Under the pieces are notes generated by a model that ran no database searches, was not told the DNA's origin, and saw only the letters and a program-made list of their open reading frames with translations. This document shows positions 8,177 through 17,598 of a stretch of DNA of 43,765 bases, in pieces. This DNA comes from an uncultured Alphaproteobacteria bacterium (GTDB lineage Bacteria; Pseudomonadota; Alphaproteobacteria; HIMB59), in contig CACBDV010000001.1 in the NCBI GenBank assembly GCA_902538085.1, positions 1-43,765 on the forward strand. Reading direction: 5' to 3'. Within the stretch, counting starts at the first letter, position 1, and each line of letters opens with the position of its first letter. The position numbers and the translations under genes were made by a program.

Positions 8177-9429
8177 TTTTTTCTACTAATGTTTACGCCA
8201 CATTTTTTTAATTTTAAATCAAAATCTTCATATCCTCTATCAAGATGATAAATTCTATTTATTACAGTTTTTCCCTTGGACATCATCGCTGCTATTATAA
8301 GAGAAAAACTAGCCCTTATATCTGTTGCCATGACCTCTGCGCCCAGTAAATTAGATGTTTTATCAATTGTTACTGTATTTCCTTTGATTGATAAATTTGC
8401 CCCAAATCTTCTCAGCTCTGGAATATGAATAAATCTATTTTCAAATATATTTTCGACCACTTTCGACTTTAAACCAGACTTAAGTTGTGTTGCTATTAGC
8501 TGAGCCTGTAAATCTGTAGGGTATCCTGGAAATTCTTTAGTAGAAATTTTTTTTATTGGTTTAAGTGTTTTACAATAAATTTCATAAGAGGTATTAGATA
8601 GCTTTTTTATTTTTAGACCCATTCCTTTGTAAAGTTTCAAAGGAAGAGCTAAGTCTTTTGGATTGAAGTTATATAATTTGAGTCTCCCTTTTGTTGCCAT
8701 AGTTGCTAAAATATATGAACCAGCTTCTATCCTGTCAGGTATTACTTTGTAATCTTGAAGTTTTAGTTCTTCTACTCCTCTAACTGTAATTGTCCTTTTT
8801 TTTACTTTTATAAGTGCGCCACATTTATTTAAAAAATTAATTAAATCTATGACTTCAGGCTCGATGGCACAATTTTTTAATATACTTTTTCCACTTGCAA
8901 GACTAGCTGCCATTAAAATATTTTGTGTTGCACCTACACTAATTTTTGGAAATTTATGGTCAATTGAGTTTAAATTATTTTTTTTTCTCTCAGCTATTAC
9001 ATAACCATTTTTTATTGAGATTTTTACACCCATTAACTTTAGAGCATTTAAGTGCAAATCAATTCCTCTAGTGCCAATTGAGCAACCGCCAGGAAGAGCT
9101 ATTTTAAATTTTTTATATCTTGAAATCGCAGGCCCTAAAATAACAATAGATGCTCTCATTTGACGAACATATTCGTAATCAGCTGATTTTTTTTTAATAG
9201 CAGAACTTCTAACAAATAGAGTGTTTTTTTGAAAATCAACATCACAACCTAAATTTTTTAAAATTGAGATTAAAAATCTTGTATCTCTAAGGTTAGGTAC
9301 ATTATGAATACGACACTCACCTTTTGCCAACAGTATCGAAATGATAATAGGCAAAGAAGCATTTTTTGAACCAGAGATTTTTATTTGCCCTTTCAAGGTT
9401 GAAGGACCTTTTATAACTACTGTTTGCAT
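8173..9429 (-). CDS. murA: UDP-N-acetylglucosamine 1-carboxyvinyltransferase
   Basis: A 418-aa cytoplasmic enzyme transferring enolpyruvate from PEP to UDP-GlcNAc, the first committed step of peptidoglycan synthesis. It has the EPSP-synthase-like inside-out barrel repeats. Key features are KISGSKNASLPII at the N-terminus (residues 17-29, with the UDP-GlcNAc-binding Lys and Asn), the active-site loop LPGGCSIGTRGID with the catalytic and fosfomycin-target Cys at residue 116, and EFPGYPTDLQAQ near residue 309. Its length matches the family. The ATG follows the stop of the 35-aa Lys-rich gene by three bases, and its 3' end overlaps hisG by four bases. Confidence 0.98.
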   Translation of the reverse strand: MQTVVIKGPSTLKGQIKISGSKNASLPIIISILLAKGECRIHNVPNLRDTRFLISILKNLGCDVDFQKNTLFVRSSAIKKKSADYEYVRQMRASIVILGPAISRYKKFKIALPGGCSIGTRGIDLHLNALKLMGVKISIKNGYVIAERKKNNLNSIDHKFPKISVGATQNILMAASLASGKSILKNCAIEPEVIDLINFLNKCGALIKVKKRTITVRGVEELKLQDYKVIPDRIEAGSYILATMATKGRLKLYNFNPKDLALPLKLYKGMGLKIKKLSNTSYEIYCKTLKPIKKISTKEFPGYPTDLQAQLIATQLKSGLKSKVVENIFENRFIHIPELRRFGANLSIKGNTVTIDKTSNLLGAEVMATDIRASFSLIIAAMMSKGKTVINRIYHLDRGYEDFDLKLKKCGVNISRKK

Positions 9430-9432
9430 AAT

Positions 9433-9540
9433 TTATTTCTTAATTTTTTTTCTTTTTTTTAGATTTTCTCTTAATTTTTGAGCTAATTTATCTTTTTTTT
9501 GTTGTTCAAAATTTTTTTTTATTAGGTCTTGTTTCTTCAT
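9433..9540 (-). CDS. 35-aa Lys-rich protein upstream of murA
   Basis: A small complete frame, ATG at 9538-9540 and TAA at 9433-9435, ending three bases before the murA start codon. The peptide has 15 Lys in 35 residues and a helical, amphipathic C-terminal half containing KLRENLKKRKK. I recall similar short 'LRxNLxRRK' tails in small proteins encoded just upstream of murA in other alphaproteobacteria; that is memory, not a search. No membrane span or Cys. Its tight junction with murA suggests translational coupling. The function is unknown; RNA or ribosome contact would fit the charge but is speculation. Confidence 0.6.
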   Translation of the reverse strand: MKKQDLIKKNFEQQKKDKLAQKLRENLKKRKKIKK

Positions 9541-9562
9541 AAATTATTACCAAATAAGTTAT

Positions 9563-12142
9563 ATGATGAATTTTGAAAAATATACTAATAGTTCAAAAAA
9601 AATTATTAATTCTGCACAAAATTTAGCATTAAGTAAAAAACATCAAAAAATTGCCCCTATTCATATTTTTTATGAATTATTAAATTCCAATCACGAATTA
9701 ATTAACAAAATTTTTGAGAAAACTGATACCGGTATAATTAAAACATCTATTTCTAAAATATTATCTAAAGAACAAGTAAATAACTCAAGCAGTATTCAAA
9801 TTTATGCAGATCCTAAATTATTGAGTCTTTTCGAAGATGCAGAAACAATTGCTAAGTCTAATCAAGATAGTTTTGTATCGATCGACTCTTTATTTTTAAG
9901 TTGCATAAAATCAGATGACCAAATTGAAAAAATATTAAAAAAAAATGGGCTAAGTCTTGAATTAGTTAAAACAAAAATACAAGATTTTAGAAAAGATGGA
10001 AAATCTGAAAGCGAAAATTCTGATGATAATTTTAACGCTTTAGAAAAGTATACAATCAATGTTACTCAAAAAGCACAAAACAGAGAGTTAGATCCGGTTA
10101 TTGGAAGAGATGAGGAAATTAGAAGAACTATTCAAGTTTTATCAAGGAGAACTAAAAATAATCCAATATTAATTGGAGACCCTGGTGTGGGTAAAACTGC
10201 ATTGATAGAGGGTTTAGCACAAAGAATAGCAAATAAAGATGTTCCACGCTCATTAGAAAATAAAGTTATTCGTATTCTTGATCTAGGATTATTGCTTGCT
10301 GGTGCCAAGTATCGTGGAGAATTTGAAGAAAGACTTCAAAATGTCTTAAAAGAAATTCATAAACAAAATGGTTCAATTATTTTATTTATTGATGAAATTC
10401 ATACGCTTGTTGGTGCTGGAAAGACAGATGGGGCGATGGATGCATCTAACATGCTAAAGCCAGCATTAGCTAGAGGTGAATTACATTGCGTTGGTGCAAC
10501 AACTTTAGATGAATATAAAAAATATTTTGAGAAAGATGCGGCTTTAACTAGACGTTTTCAACCAGTTTTTGTTAATGAGCCCTCTTCAACTGATGCTGTT
10601 GCTATTTTAAGAGGTCTAAAAGAAAAATATGAAATCCATCACGGAATAAGAATTAGTGATGAGGCTATTTTATCATCAGTTCAATTATCTGATCGATATA
10701 TAACTGATCGTTTTTTGCCTGATAAAGCGATTGATTTAATGGATGAGGCTGCGAGTAAAGTTAAAATGGAAATTGACAGTAAACCTGAGGAAATAGACCA
10801 GCTTGACAGAGATCTTATTAAACTGCAGATGGAAAAAAATGTTCTTTCAAAAGATAATGAAAAAGATGAGAAAAAAAATGAAAAAATTGAAAGTCAAATA
10901 TCAGATATTCAAGAGAAACTGAATATGCTCAATAGCACTTGGGAGTCAGAAAAAAAGATACTAGATACAAAAAGAAATTTAAATGAAAGAATTGATCAAG
11001 CAAAAGAAGACCTCGAAGGTGCTCAAAGAAGTGGTGATTTAACAAAAGCAAGTGAAATTATGTATGGCTTGCTCCCTAGTCTTCAAAAAGAGTATGAAGA
11101 ATTGAATAAAAAAGAGCAGGCTACAATAATAAATGAAGTGATTAATGCTGAAGATATCGCAAGTGTGGTATCAAAGTGGACTGGTATACCTTTAGAAAAG
11201 CTTATAGGAGGCGAAAAAGATAAGTTAATAAACATAGAAAAACTTCTAGAAAAAAGAGTTATTGGCCAACAAGATGCTATTGAGAAAGTATCTAAAGCTA
11301 TTAAAATTTCAAAAGCAGGTCTTCAAGATCCTGATAAACCTTTGGGTTCGTTCCTTTTTTTAGGCCCAACTGGTGTAGGAAAAACTGAATTATCCAAAGC
11401 GTTAGCAGAATATGTTTTTGACAATGAAAAACAAATGCTAAGACTTGATATGTCTGAGTACATGGAAAAACACTCAGTAAGTAAGCTTATTGGATCTCCG
11501 CCTGGTTATGTCGGTTACGATGATGGTGGAAAGTTAACTGATTCTGTGCGTAGACGCCCGTATCAGGTTATTTTGTTTGATGAAATTGAAAAAGCTCACC
11601 CCGATGTATTTAATATTCTCCTACAAATTTTGGATGATGGTAGGTTAACAGACTCTAAAGGAAAAATAGTGAATTTTAAAAATACTCTTATTATCATGAC
11701 CTCTAATATTGGCTCACAAATCCCTGTTGATGATAATTTTGACTATACGACAAAAAAGAACCTTGCTCTTGAAGAGCTAAAAAATCATTTTCGATTAGAG
11801 TTTTTGAATAGAATTGATGACATAATTTTATTTAACAAATTATCAAAAGAAAATATTAGTGCGATTTTAAATAATCAAATTCAACTAATCGAAAAAAGAG
11901 TCTCCTCTAAAGGTATTTCAATTGGTTTTACTGATGAAGCCTTTAACTATTTAAAAGAAAAAGGGTTTGATCCATTATTTGGAGCCAGACCTTTAAAAAG
12001 ATTACTGCAAGATGAAGTTTTAAACCCCTTATCAGAGGTAATTCTAGATATTGGTGAAAATATTGAAGATAAATTAATTTTTTCCAAAGATAAATATGGA
12101 TTAGTAATTGCCAATAAAAACCTTAAAGTTTTGAGATCATAA
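9563..12142 (+). CDS. clpB: ATP-dependent disaggregase ClpB
   Basis: An 859-aa Hsp100 chaperone of full family length. Domain order: Clp-N repeats (about 1-145); first AAA+ module with Walker A GDPGVGKT (about 207-214) and [13 protein letters not shown]; a long coiled-coil middle domain (about 400-530, Lys/Glu-rich), which distinguishes ClpB from ClpA; second AAA+ module with [16 protein letters not shown] and [14 protein letters not shown]; and a C-terminal D2 small domain with [13 protein letters not shown]. It works with DnaK to rescue aggregated proteins in the cytoplasm. Two ATGs occur in tandem at 9563 and 9566. It is divergent from the murA operon, with only 22 bp between starts. A heat-shock promoter would be expected, but none could be read with confidence in so short a gap. 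Confidence 0.98.
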   Translation: MMNFEKYTNSSKKIINSAQNLALSKKHQKIAPIHIFYELLNSNHELINKIFEKTDTGIIKTSISKILSKEQVNNSSSIQIYADPKLLSLFEDAETIAKSNQDSFVSIDSLFLSCIKSDDQIEKILKKNGLSLELVKTKIQDFRKDGKSESENSDDNFNALEKYTINVTQKAQNRELDPVIGRDEEIRRTIQVLSRRTKNNPILIGDPGVGKTALIEGLAQRIANKDVPRSLENKVIRILDLGLLLAGAKYRGEFEERLQNVLKEIHKQNGSIILFIDEIHTLVGAGKTDGAMDASNMLKPALARGELHCVGATTLDEYKKYFEKDAALTRRFQPVFVNEPSSTDAVAILRGLKEKYEIHHGIRISDEAILSSVQLSDRYITDRFLPDKAIDLMDEAASKVKMEIDSKPEEIDQLDRDLIKLQMEKNVLSKDNEKDEKKNEKIESQISDIQEKLNMLNSTWESEKKILDTKRNLNERIDQAKEDLEGAQRSGDLTKASEIMYGLLPSLQKEYEELNKKEQATIINEVINAEDIASVVSKWTGIPLEKLIGGEKDKLINIEKLLEKRVIGQQDAIEKVSKAIKISKAGLQDPDKPLGSFLFLGPTGVGKTELSKALAEYVFDNEKQMLRLDMSEYMEKHSVSKLIGSPPGYVGYDDGGKLTDSVRRRPYQVILFDEIEKAHPDVFNILLQILDDGRLTDSKGKIVNFKNTLIIMTSNIGSQIPVDDNFDYTTKKNLALEELKNHFRLEFLNRIDDIILFNKLSKENISAILNNQIQLIEKRVSSKGISIGFTDEAFNYLKEKGFDPLFGARPLKRLLQDEVLNPLSEVILDIGENIEDKLIFSKDKYGLVIANKNLKVLRS

Positions 12143-12177
12143 CTTCCAACTTAAAGCAAAATTTGTATAATTAACCT

Positions 12178-12270
12178 ATGAAATGGATATTTTTAATTGG
12201 AGCATTTGCTTTAATATTTTTTGTATTGTTTCTTTCAGTGATGACTATCAGAAAAATTAGAAAAAAATAA
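12178..12270 (+). CDS. 30-aa single-span membrane peptide
   Basis: A complete frame from ATG 12178 to TAA 12268-12270. The peptide is one hydrophobic span (about residues 3-22) followed by a basic tail ending KIRKK, so it should sit in the inner membrane with the C-terminus inside by the positive-inside rule. A good -10-like hexamer TATAAT lies at 12166-12171, very close to the ATG, which would imply an almost leaderless transcript. The next gene begins three bases after its stop. I do not recognise it. Short peptides with this layout are often accessory subunits of membrane complexes, but no partner is evident here. Confidence 0.5.
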   Translation: MKWIFLIGAFALIFFVLFLSVMTIRKIRKK

Positions 12271-12273
12271 TTT

Positions 12274-12687
12274 TTGGACATTTTTTTTTCAGACTCTCTT
12301 TATAACACTAAGGTTTTTTTAGTATCATTAATATTAACAATAATTTTTTTTTTACTACTCCTAACAAGAAAAATTTATAAGCAAAAATTAACAATTTCAA
12401 ATTTGTCAATATATTCCTCTTTTTTTTTATTATTAATTACTTTTGCTAGCTTATTAATTGTAAATTTTTTTGGAAAATTTACTTATGTTCTTTTTATTGC
12501 TGCTACAATAACTGTAATATATTCAGAAATAAGTTTTCTTCTTGGAAAGTATTTTTTTCCTAATTTTGTAAGTGAAAACGTCTCTAAGGAAATTATTTAT
12601 ATGTTTAGTTTTATTGTATTTATAAATGCGGGTTATTTTACGTTTATGTTAATATTAGATATTTTAAAGGCTGAAACCTATATTTAA
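12274..12687 (+). CDS. Hypothetical membrane protein (four spans)
   Basis: A 137-aa very hydrophobic protein with four predicted spans (about 11-30, 42-62, 67-90 and 108-130) and little soluble sequence. It starts with TTG at 12274, three bases after the 30-aa membrane peptide; there is no ATG nearby in frame until well inside the first span. I do not recognise a family. Conserved-looking small residues and Lys between spans 1 and 2 give an inside loop. It lies in a tight run of small membrane genes (12178-13312), suggesting one operon. Function unknown. Confidence 0.65.
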   Translation: MDIFFSDSLYNTKVFLVSLILTIIFFLLLLTRKIYKQKLTISNLSIYSSFFLLLITFASLLIVNFFGKFTYVLFIAATITVIYSEISFLLGKYFFPNFVSENVSKEIIYMFSFIVFINAGYFTFMLILDILKAETYI

Positions 12688-12698
12688 GTAATATTGAT

Positions 12699-13127
12699 TT
12701 GATAATACTCATCTCATACTTTCAACTTGTCCTTATTAGTTTTCTTGCGGCTACTATACTCCCCCTATCTTCCGAGTTAGTTTTATCAACAATGCTATTA
12801 ACAGGTTCATTTGATAAATATTTACTTTTAGTAATTGCAAGTTTTGGAAATGTTCTTGGTTCATCAGTTAATTGGTATTTAGGAAAAAAAATATTAATTT
12901 TTAAAGATAAAAAGTGGTTTCCCGCAAGTGAGACGCAAATATATAGAAGTGAAGTTTATTTCAAAAAATACGGTATTTGGTCTTTACTACTGGCCTGGGT
13001 ACCAATTATTGGTGACCCCCTGACAATTATAGCTGGTGTTTTGAGAGTAAGGTTTTTAACTTTTTTGACACTAGTAAGTATTTCAAAGATATCTAGATAT
13101 GTTTTTTTAATATTTATTGTTTTTTAA
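12699..13127 (+). CDS. YqaA-like DedA/SNARE-associated membrane protein
   Basis: A 142-aa protein matching the short YqaA branch of the DedA (SNARE_assoc) superfamily. An N-terminal LISFLAATILPLSSELVL re-entrant segment has the family Pro and Glu. It is followed by GNVLGSSVNWYLGKK, then FKKYGIWSLLLAWVPIIGDPLTIIAGVLRV, where the 'GDP..ti.AG..r' pattern is diagnostic. DedA proteins move or flip undecaprenyl phosphate and other lipids and affect envelope homeostasis; YqaA itself is poorly studied. The start is TTG at 12699, as no ATG is available before the motif. Its TAA overlaps the ATG of the next gene by one base. Confidence 0.82.
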   Translation: MIILISYFQLVLISFLAATILPLSSELVLSTMLLTGSFDKYLLLVIASFGNVLGSSVNWYLGKKILIFKDKKWFPASETQIYRSEVYFKKYGIWSLLLAWVPIIGDPLTIIAGVLRVRFLTFLTLVSISKISRYVFLIFIVF

Positions 13128-13312
13128 TGAAGAAAATAATTACTTTAGAAATCGGTAATTCATCATGGTGGAAAAACAAAAAATATAGAAAAGAGGCCTC
13201 CTTAGAATTAAAAAAATTACGTAAAAAATATAAATCTGTAAAACTAATTAAAAAGCATAGATTAAAGGGAAGTAATACTATACTTTATGGAGATTATATT
13301 ATTATTGATTAA
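13127..13312 (+). CDS. Small basic hypothetical protein coupled to YqaA
   Basis: A 61-aa protein with 17 Lys and no membrane span or Cys. Its ATG overlaps the stop of the YqaA-like gene (TAATG), the usual sign of translational coupling. The central ASLELKKLRKKYKSVKLIKK stretch should form a helix; the ends are short strands (ITLEIGNSSWW at the start and NTILYGDYIIID at the end). No family recognised. Because of the overlap it is likely real and co-expressed with the membrane gene, but the role is unknown. Confidence 0.6.
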   Translation: MKKIITLEIGNSSWWKNKKYRKEASLELKKLRKKYKSVKLIKKHRLKGSNTILYGDYIIID

Positions 13313-13317
13313 ATATT

Positions 13318-13800
13318 ATGTTTAAAAAAATATTTGTTTTTTTTGCTTTTTTGTTTTTTAGTTTTAGCTCTGCTTTCTCTAAGGTAAACGAGGATGTAGT
13401 TCATGATGCTCTCGGTTTTATGATTGGTGGTGATAGTGGATGGGGCGCTGTTACAAATGAATATGAAATTGATGGATGTGTCACAACCTATGTCCAGCCA
13501 TTTGGGGATATGAACCTTATTGCAATATATGATTTTAATAAAGCATTATGGAATTCAGCAGCGAGTCAAGTAGGAGATGACGGAGTAGAATATTTTATTT
13601 TAAATGGTGAAGTTGGTGTTCAAGAGGTATATGCATATGATGTTGACGGTCAGGATGTTTCTGATGGTCTTTGGGTTTTTGGTTTAGAAGCTGGGCCAAG
13701 CACAACATTATTTTTTCCAATATTAGTTGACATCTCTAGATTTGAAAATGCAATGTATGACCTAATGGACGAGTGTCCAGGTATTAAGTCCAAGTACTAA
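13318..13800 (+). CDS. Exported hypothetical protein
   Basis: A 160-aa protein with a clear Sec signal peptide: a Lys-rich start, a Phe-rich core, and likely cleavage after SSAFS at about residue 21. The mature part (about 139 aa) is acidic, Gly-rich, and has two Cys (in DGCVTTY and DECPG) that may form one disulfide in the periplasm. No lipobox and no later span. I do not recognise a domain. It follows the small basic gene after five bases and converges with the Cys-rich exported protein gene. Function unknown. Confidence 0.7.
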   Translation: MFKKIFVFFAFLFFSFSSAFSKVNEDVVHDALGFMIGGDSGWGAVTNEYEIDGCVTTYVQPFGDMNLIAIYDFNKALWNSAASQVGDDGVEYFILNGEVGVQEVYAYDVDGQDVSDGLWVFGLEAGPSTTLFFPILVDISRFENAMYDLMDECPGIKSKY

Positions 13801-13814
13801 ACTAAATACGTAAG

Positions 13815-14549
13815 TTATTTTGAAAGTTTAATAAAAATATCACCCATTCCAGATATTAGTTGATCTTCATTAGTAGAATTTCTTATTTTACATTGTTCAC
13901 CAACGACAGGATGATTATTTATAGCCAAAAGATCACTGCTATTACAGCTTGTTGGGTTGTGTAAGTAACCAATGACCATTTTTTGATCTAAAGTATACAC
14001 TTGGTTTTCATTCATTTGATCACCATTACAAAAATAATCCCTGTTAACCTCTAGTGGAAAATCTTTTTTATTGCATGGATTATCAATAGTCATAACAGTA
14101 AATCTTTCTTCAATGCCTTGAAATTTATGTGATATCTCCATAGCTTTTGCATATTTCATTGAATCACACACACAAGGCCAACAACAACGATACATATCTC
14201 CACATACTTTATTATCCGAGTCGACCTCATTCATACTTATAAATGCTGGCTCAGATCCTGGCGCTATCAATGATCCGGACACTGGGCAATATCTTTTATT
14301 GAATTCAACAAAATCTTCAAAACTAAGGTCTTGATCTATAAGATATTTAAAAAACTTCGGTCCTGCAGCATTCCTATTTCCATCTGGAAATATATAAATC
14401 CAATTTTCGGCAAGTGTATCATAGTAGTAAGCTTCATCTTTTGTATTTTCAATTGAGTAAGAATTTTTAATCACAATCAATAAAAGTAAGATAGTGATAA
14501 CAGCTAAAATGATATTATTTTTAATTAAAGTCAGAAATTTTGTATACAC
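13815..14549 (-). CDS. Membrane-anchored periplasmic protein with CCWPCVC motif
   Basis: A 244-aa protein with an N-terminal signal anchor (about residues 10-31) and a periplasmic domain rich in cysteine: ten Cys at 88, 116, 122, 123, 126, 128, 159, 174, 202 and 220. Four are packed into CGDMYRCCWPCVCD (116-129), which looks like a metal site or redox/disulfide knot rather than a thioredoxin CxxC. Other notable segments are YCPVSGS and NHPVVGEQC. I do not recognise the family. It is divergent from the CRTAC1-like exported gene, with 58 bp between starts. Placement beside other exported proteins fits envelope function, but nothing more specific can be claimed. Confidence 0.7.
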   Translation of the reverse strand: MYTKFLTLIKNNIILAVITILLLLIVIKNSYSIENTKDEAYYYDTLAENWIYIFPDGNRNAAGPKFFKYLIDQDLSFEDFVEFNKRYCPVSGSLIAPGSEPAFISMNEVDSDNKVCGDMYRCCWPCVCDSMKYAKAMEISHKFQGIEERFTVMTIDNPCNKKDFPLEVNRDYFCNGDQMNENQVYTLDQKMVIGYLHNPTSCNSSDLLAINNHPVVGEQCKIRNSTNEDQLISGMGDIFIKLSK

Positions 14550-14607
14550 TAAATAGTGGTACCAATCATATCTAAATCTAGATCATCAAAAAAATAGTAT
14601 TAATTAT

Positions 14608-16044
14608 ATGAAATTTTATAAATTTCCGTTTTTACTTTTATTTATTTTTTATTCTATGAGCGTATTTGCAGAAAAAAGCTATTTCAAAAATATCAGTCAT
14701 TTATTGCCTGATCAAAGTCCCAGACTAAGTTACGGGGTGGCTGTAACTGATTTTGATAATGATGGTAATGATGAATTTATAGTAACCGGATTTAGATTTA
14801 GTAATTTAGCTTTAGGCTTTAATGGAGAAAGATTTGAAAATAAAATTACTGATAATATTTTTTCTGACCCAGAGAGATCTACAATTGGAGTTGCGGCATG
14901 TGATATTGATAAAGATGGTCTTGAGGAGATTTATTTTCTTAACACTGATACCTACAGTGGGATGAAAAGGTACTCGGACAGGCTTTTAATAAATTCGCAG
15001 AATACAATAGAGGACTTATTTGAAAAAAAAATTAATCAAAGTGAATTAAATCTAACAGCAGGAAGATCAGTAGTTTGTGTCGACAGAGAGGGTAATGGAA
15101 ATTACGGTATTTATGTTGCTAATTATGGTGGCCCAACAAGATTTTATGAGTTTATTGATAATAGAGTTGTAGATCTAGCTGCAAGTCTGGGACTTGATAA
15201 AGTTACAGGAGGTAGAGCTGTAGTTGCTGGTCATATCTTATCTGATCAAATAGATGTGTTTGCAGCTAATGAAAGAGGCCCAAATTTTCTCTATTTTAAC
15301 CAAAATGGAAAGTATTCAGATGTCGCCAGTCAAATGAATGTTAAAGATATTTATCAAAATGGAAGAGGTACAGCATTATCTGATATTCTTTATCGAGGAA
15401 GACTTGATATCCTAAACGGTAATTGGGAAGGTTTTAACAGAGCCTACGTTTTAGATAACGATAAATTTAAAAACATTGCTAACTCTACTTTTGACGAGCC
15501 ATCAAGAATTAGAACAGTAATCTCGGCGGATTTTGATAATGATGGTTATGATGAGGTGTTTTTGAATAACATAGGTCAACCAAATAGACTTTATAAAATA
15601 ATTGAAAATGGTGAATTTAAAGAAATTAAATTAGAACAAGCTCTAGAGCCTAATGGTCTTGGGACGGGAGCGGCAGTTGCAGATATTGATAATGATGGAG
15701 TGCTAGAGCTTCTTTTATCTCATGGAGAGTCCGGCGCTCAACCCTTAACTCTATTTAAATATCATAATGATGAGAAAAGATCTTTTTTAAGAATTAGACC
15801 TTTGAATTTCCATGGGGCACCAGCAAGAGGTGCTACTGTAACTTTATACACAAATGAAAGAACACATTCTAAAACAATTGATGCAGGTTCAGGTTATTTA
15901 TGTCAAATGGAGCCAGTCGCCCACTATGGAATTAGAGATAATGAAAATGAGTTTATGATTAAAATTAAATGGACAAATGGGGATGAGGAATTATTAGAGG
16001 TTGAAAATTTAAATCAGACTATAATTGTGAAGCAAAAGATATAA
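14608..16044 (+). CDS. CRTAC1-like FG-GAP/VCBS repeat protein with ASPIC/UnbV domain
   Basis: A 478-aa exported protein: signal peptide to about residue 21 (SMSVFA), then a beta-propeller made of FG-GAP repeats. Calcium-binding DxDxDG loops are visible at residues 48-53 (DFDNDG), 99-104 (DIDKDG), 308-313 (DFDNDG) and 359-364 (DIDNDG). The C-terminal part (about 395-478; RPLNFHGAPARGATVTL and WTNGDEELLEV) is the ASPIC/UnbV domain. Such proteins are common in marine bacteria and are thought to bind ligands or other cell-surface partners; no enzyme activity is known. It converges with the ATP-grasp gene with three bases between stops. Confidence 0.88.
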   Translation: MKFYKFPFLLLFIFYSMSVFAEKSYFKNISHLLPDQSPRLSYGVAVTDFDNDGNDEFIVTGFRFSNLALGFNGERFENKITDNIFSDPERSTIGVAACDIDKDGLEEIYFLNTDTYSGMKRYSDRLLINSQNTIEDLFEKKINQSELNLTAGRSVVCVDREGNGNYGIYVANYGGPTRFYEFIDNRVVDLAASLGLDKVTGGRAVVAGHILSDQIDVFAANERGPNFLYFNQNGKYSDVASQMNVKDIYQNGRGTALSDILYRGRLDILNGNWEGFNRAYVLDNDKFKNIANSTFDEPSRIRTVISADFDNDGYDEVFLNNIGQPNRLYKIIENGEFKEIKLEQALEPNGLGTGAAVADIDNDGVLELLLSHGESGAQPLTLFKYHNDEKRSFLRIRPLNFHGAPARGATVTLYTNERTHSKTIDAGSGYLCQMEPVAHYGIRDNENEFMIKIKWTNGDEELLEVENLNQTIIVKQKI

Positions 16045-16047
16045 AAT

Positions 16048-17493
16048 TTAATCTTCTACAATCATAGTGTCTTTTGAGCCTCCACCCTGTGAACTATTTA
16101 CTATCGTGCTTCCCTTTTTTAGGGCAACTCTCGTCAAACCACCCATAGTTACATATGTCTCTCTTCCAGAAAGAATAAATGGTCGCAAATCTTGATGTCG
16201 AGGCTCAATTAAATTCCCCTGCAAGGTTGGGGTAGTTGATAATATTTCTAAAGGTTGAGCTATAAAGTTTCTTGGGTTATGTAAAATCTTTCTAATATAT
16301 GCCTCTCTCTCAGATTTAGAGGATTTAGGCCCTACTATAATTCCATAACCACCAGATCCATCAGCTGGTTTTACTATCATTTTTGAAATATTTGATATTA
16401 CATGATCTCTCTCGGATTTATTGTGACATAAATATGTCTCTACTTGGTCCAATTTAGGCTCCTCATCTAGATAATATTTAATAATTTTGGGAACATATGA
16501 GTATATAACCTTATCATCTGCTACCCCACTTCCAGGCGCATTTAGAAGTCCGACATTGCCTTTTCTATAAGATTTATATAAACACGCTACACCTAACAAA
16601 GACCCTTTAAAAAAAGTCTTGGGATCTAAAAAAGTATCATCAATCCTTCTATATATACAATCTACTCTCAAACCTCCTTTGACTGTCTTTACATAAACTT
16701 TATCATGCTCAACATAAAGATCTTTTCCCTCGACAAGAGCAATTCCCATTTGCTGAGCTAAAAATGAATGTTCAAAGTAGGCAGAGTTATAAACCCCTGG
16801 CGTTAATACAACCATTGTTGGGTTATTTTTTTTATAAGGTATCGCATCTAACATACAATGATAGAGTCTATTACAATAGTGATTGATTGGTGAAACTCTA
16901 TAACGTGTAAATAACTCAGGAAACACCTCCCCCATTACCATTCTATTTTCAAGCATATATGAAACACCTGAAGGAACACGAAGGTTATCTTCTAATACTA
17001 AAAATTTTCCATCAATATTTCTTATTAAATCTATTCCTGAAATATGAGACCAAATCTTTTTTTTTGGAATAAAACCCTCACATTGTTTCAAATAATTTTG
17101 AGATTTAAATACTAATTCTTTTGGAACAATGTTGTCCTTAAATATTTTTTTTTGATTATAGACATCATTTATAAAAAGATTTAAAGCTTTACACCTTTGT
17201 ATTAAACCCTTTCTCACCTTAAGCCATTGGGATTTGAGAATAATCCTTGGAATAATATCCAATGGCCATTTTTTTTCCTCTGCGGCTTTTTTATCAGCTG
17301 AGTAAACTTTGAAATTAATGCCACGAGAACTTATTGTGCTTTGACAATTTTGTTCAATTCTTTCTAAATCTTTGATTGAGTAACTATTTAATATTTTTGA
17401 AATTACTTTAGCTTCTTTTCTGAGACTTTTTTCAGGGGTTAAATACTCATCATAACTATTTTTTGAATTATAATTTTTCCAATTTATGCTCAC
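16048..17493 (-). CDS. Circularly permuted type 2 ATP-grasp protein (Anbu-associated)
   Basis: A 481-aa protein of the DUF404/DUF407 (COG2308) family, of normal length. It contains LEDNLRVPSGVSYMLENR near residue 172-189, GVYNSAYFEHSFLAQQMG, GSLLGVACLYKS, a grasp segment VKPADGSGGYG near residue 370, and the family's C-terminal VNSSQGGGSKDT. ATP-grasp enzymes of this family are proposed carboxylate-amine ligases making a peptide-like product. They usually occur with an alpha-E protein (DUF403), a transglutaminase-like protein and Anbu. Here Anbu lies divergently 105 bp away, but no alpha-E or transglutaminase gene is present in the window. The biochemical product is unknown. Confidence 0.93.
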   Translation of the reverse strand: MSINWKNYNSKNSYDEYLTPEKSLRKEAKVISKILNSYSIKDLERIEQNCQSTISSRGINFKVYSADKKAAEEKKWPLDIIPRIILKSQWLKVRKGLIQRCKALNLFINDVYNQKKIFKDNIVPKELVFKSQNYLKQCEGFIPKKKIWSHISGIDLIRNIDGKFLVLEDNLRVPSGVSYMLENRMVMGEVFPELFTRYRVSPINHYCNRLYHCMLDAIPYKKNNPTMVVLTPGVYNSAYFEHSFLAQQMGIALVEGKDLYVEHDKVYVKTVKGGLRVDCIYRRIDDTFLDPKTFFKGSLLGVACLYKSYRKGNVGLLNAPGSGVADDKVIYSYVPKIIKYYLDEEPKLDQVETYLCHNKSERDHVISNISKMIVKPADGSGGYGIIVGPKSSKSEREAYIRKILHNPRNFIAQPLEILSTTPTLQGNLIEPRHQDLRPFILSGRETYVTMGGLTRVALKKGSTIVNSSQGGGSKDTMIVED

Positions 17494-17598
17494 TATTTAA
17501 AAATACTATAAATGCCTATTAGTAGATATGCATAGTTTAGATTGAAAGTATGTAAATAATCGTTTGTATTTTTAAAAAATTAGCTATTTAATTAAAAT

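Noticed and set aside
12166..12171. TATAAT as a confident promoter of the small membrane gene run after clpB
   Set aside because: It lies only seven bases before the ATG and has no credible -35, so it was mentioned only in the gene entry.
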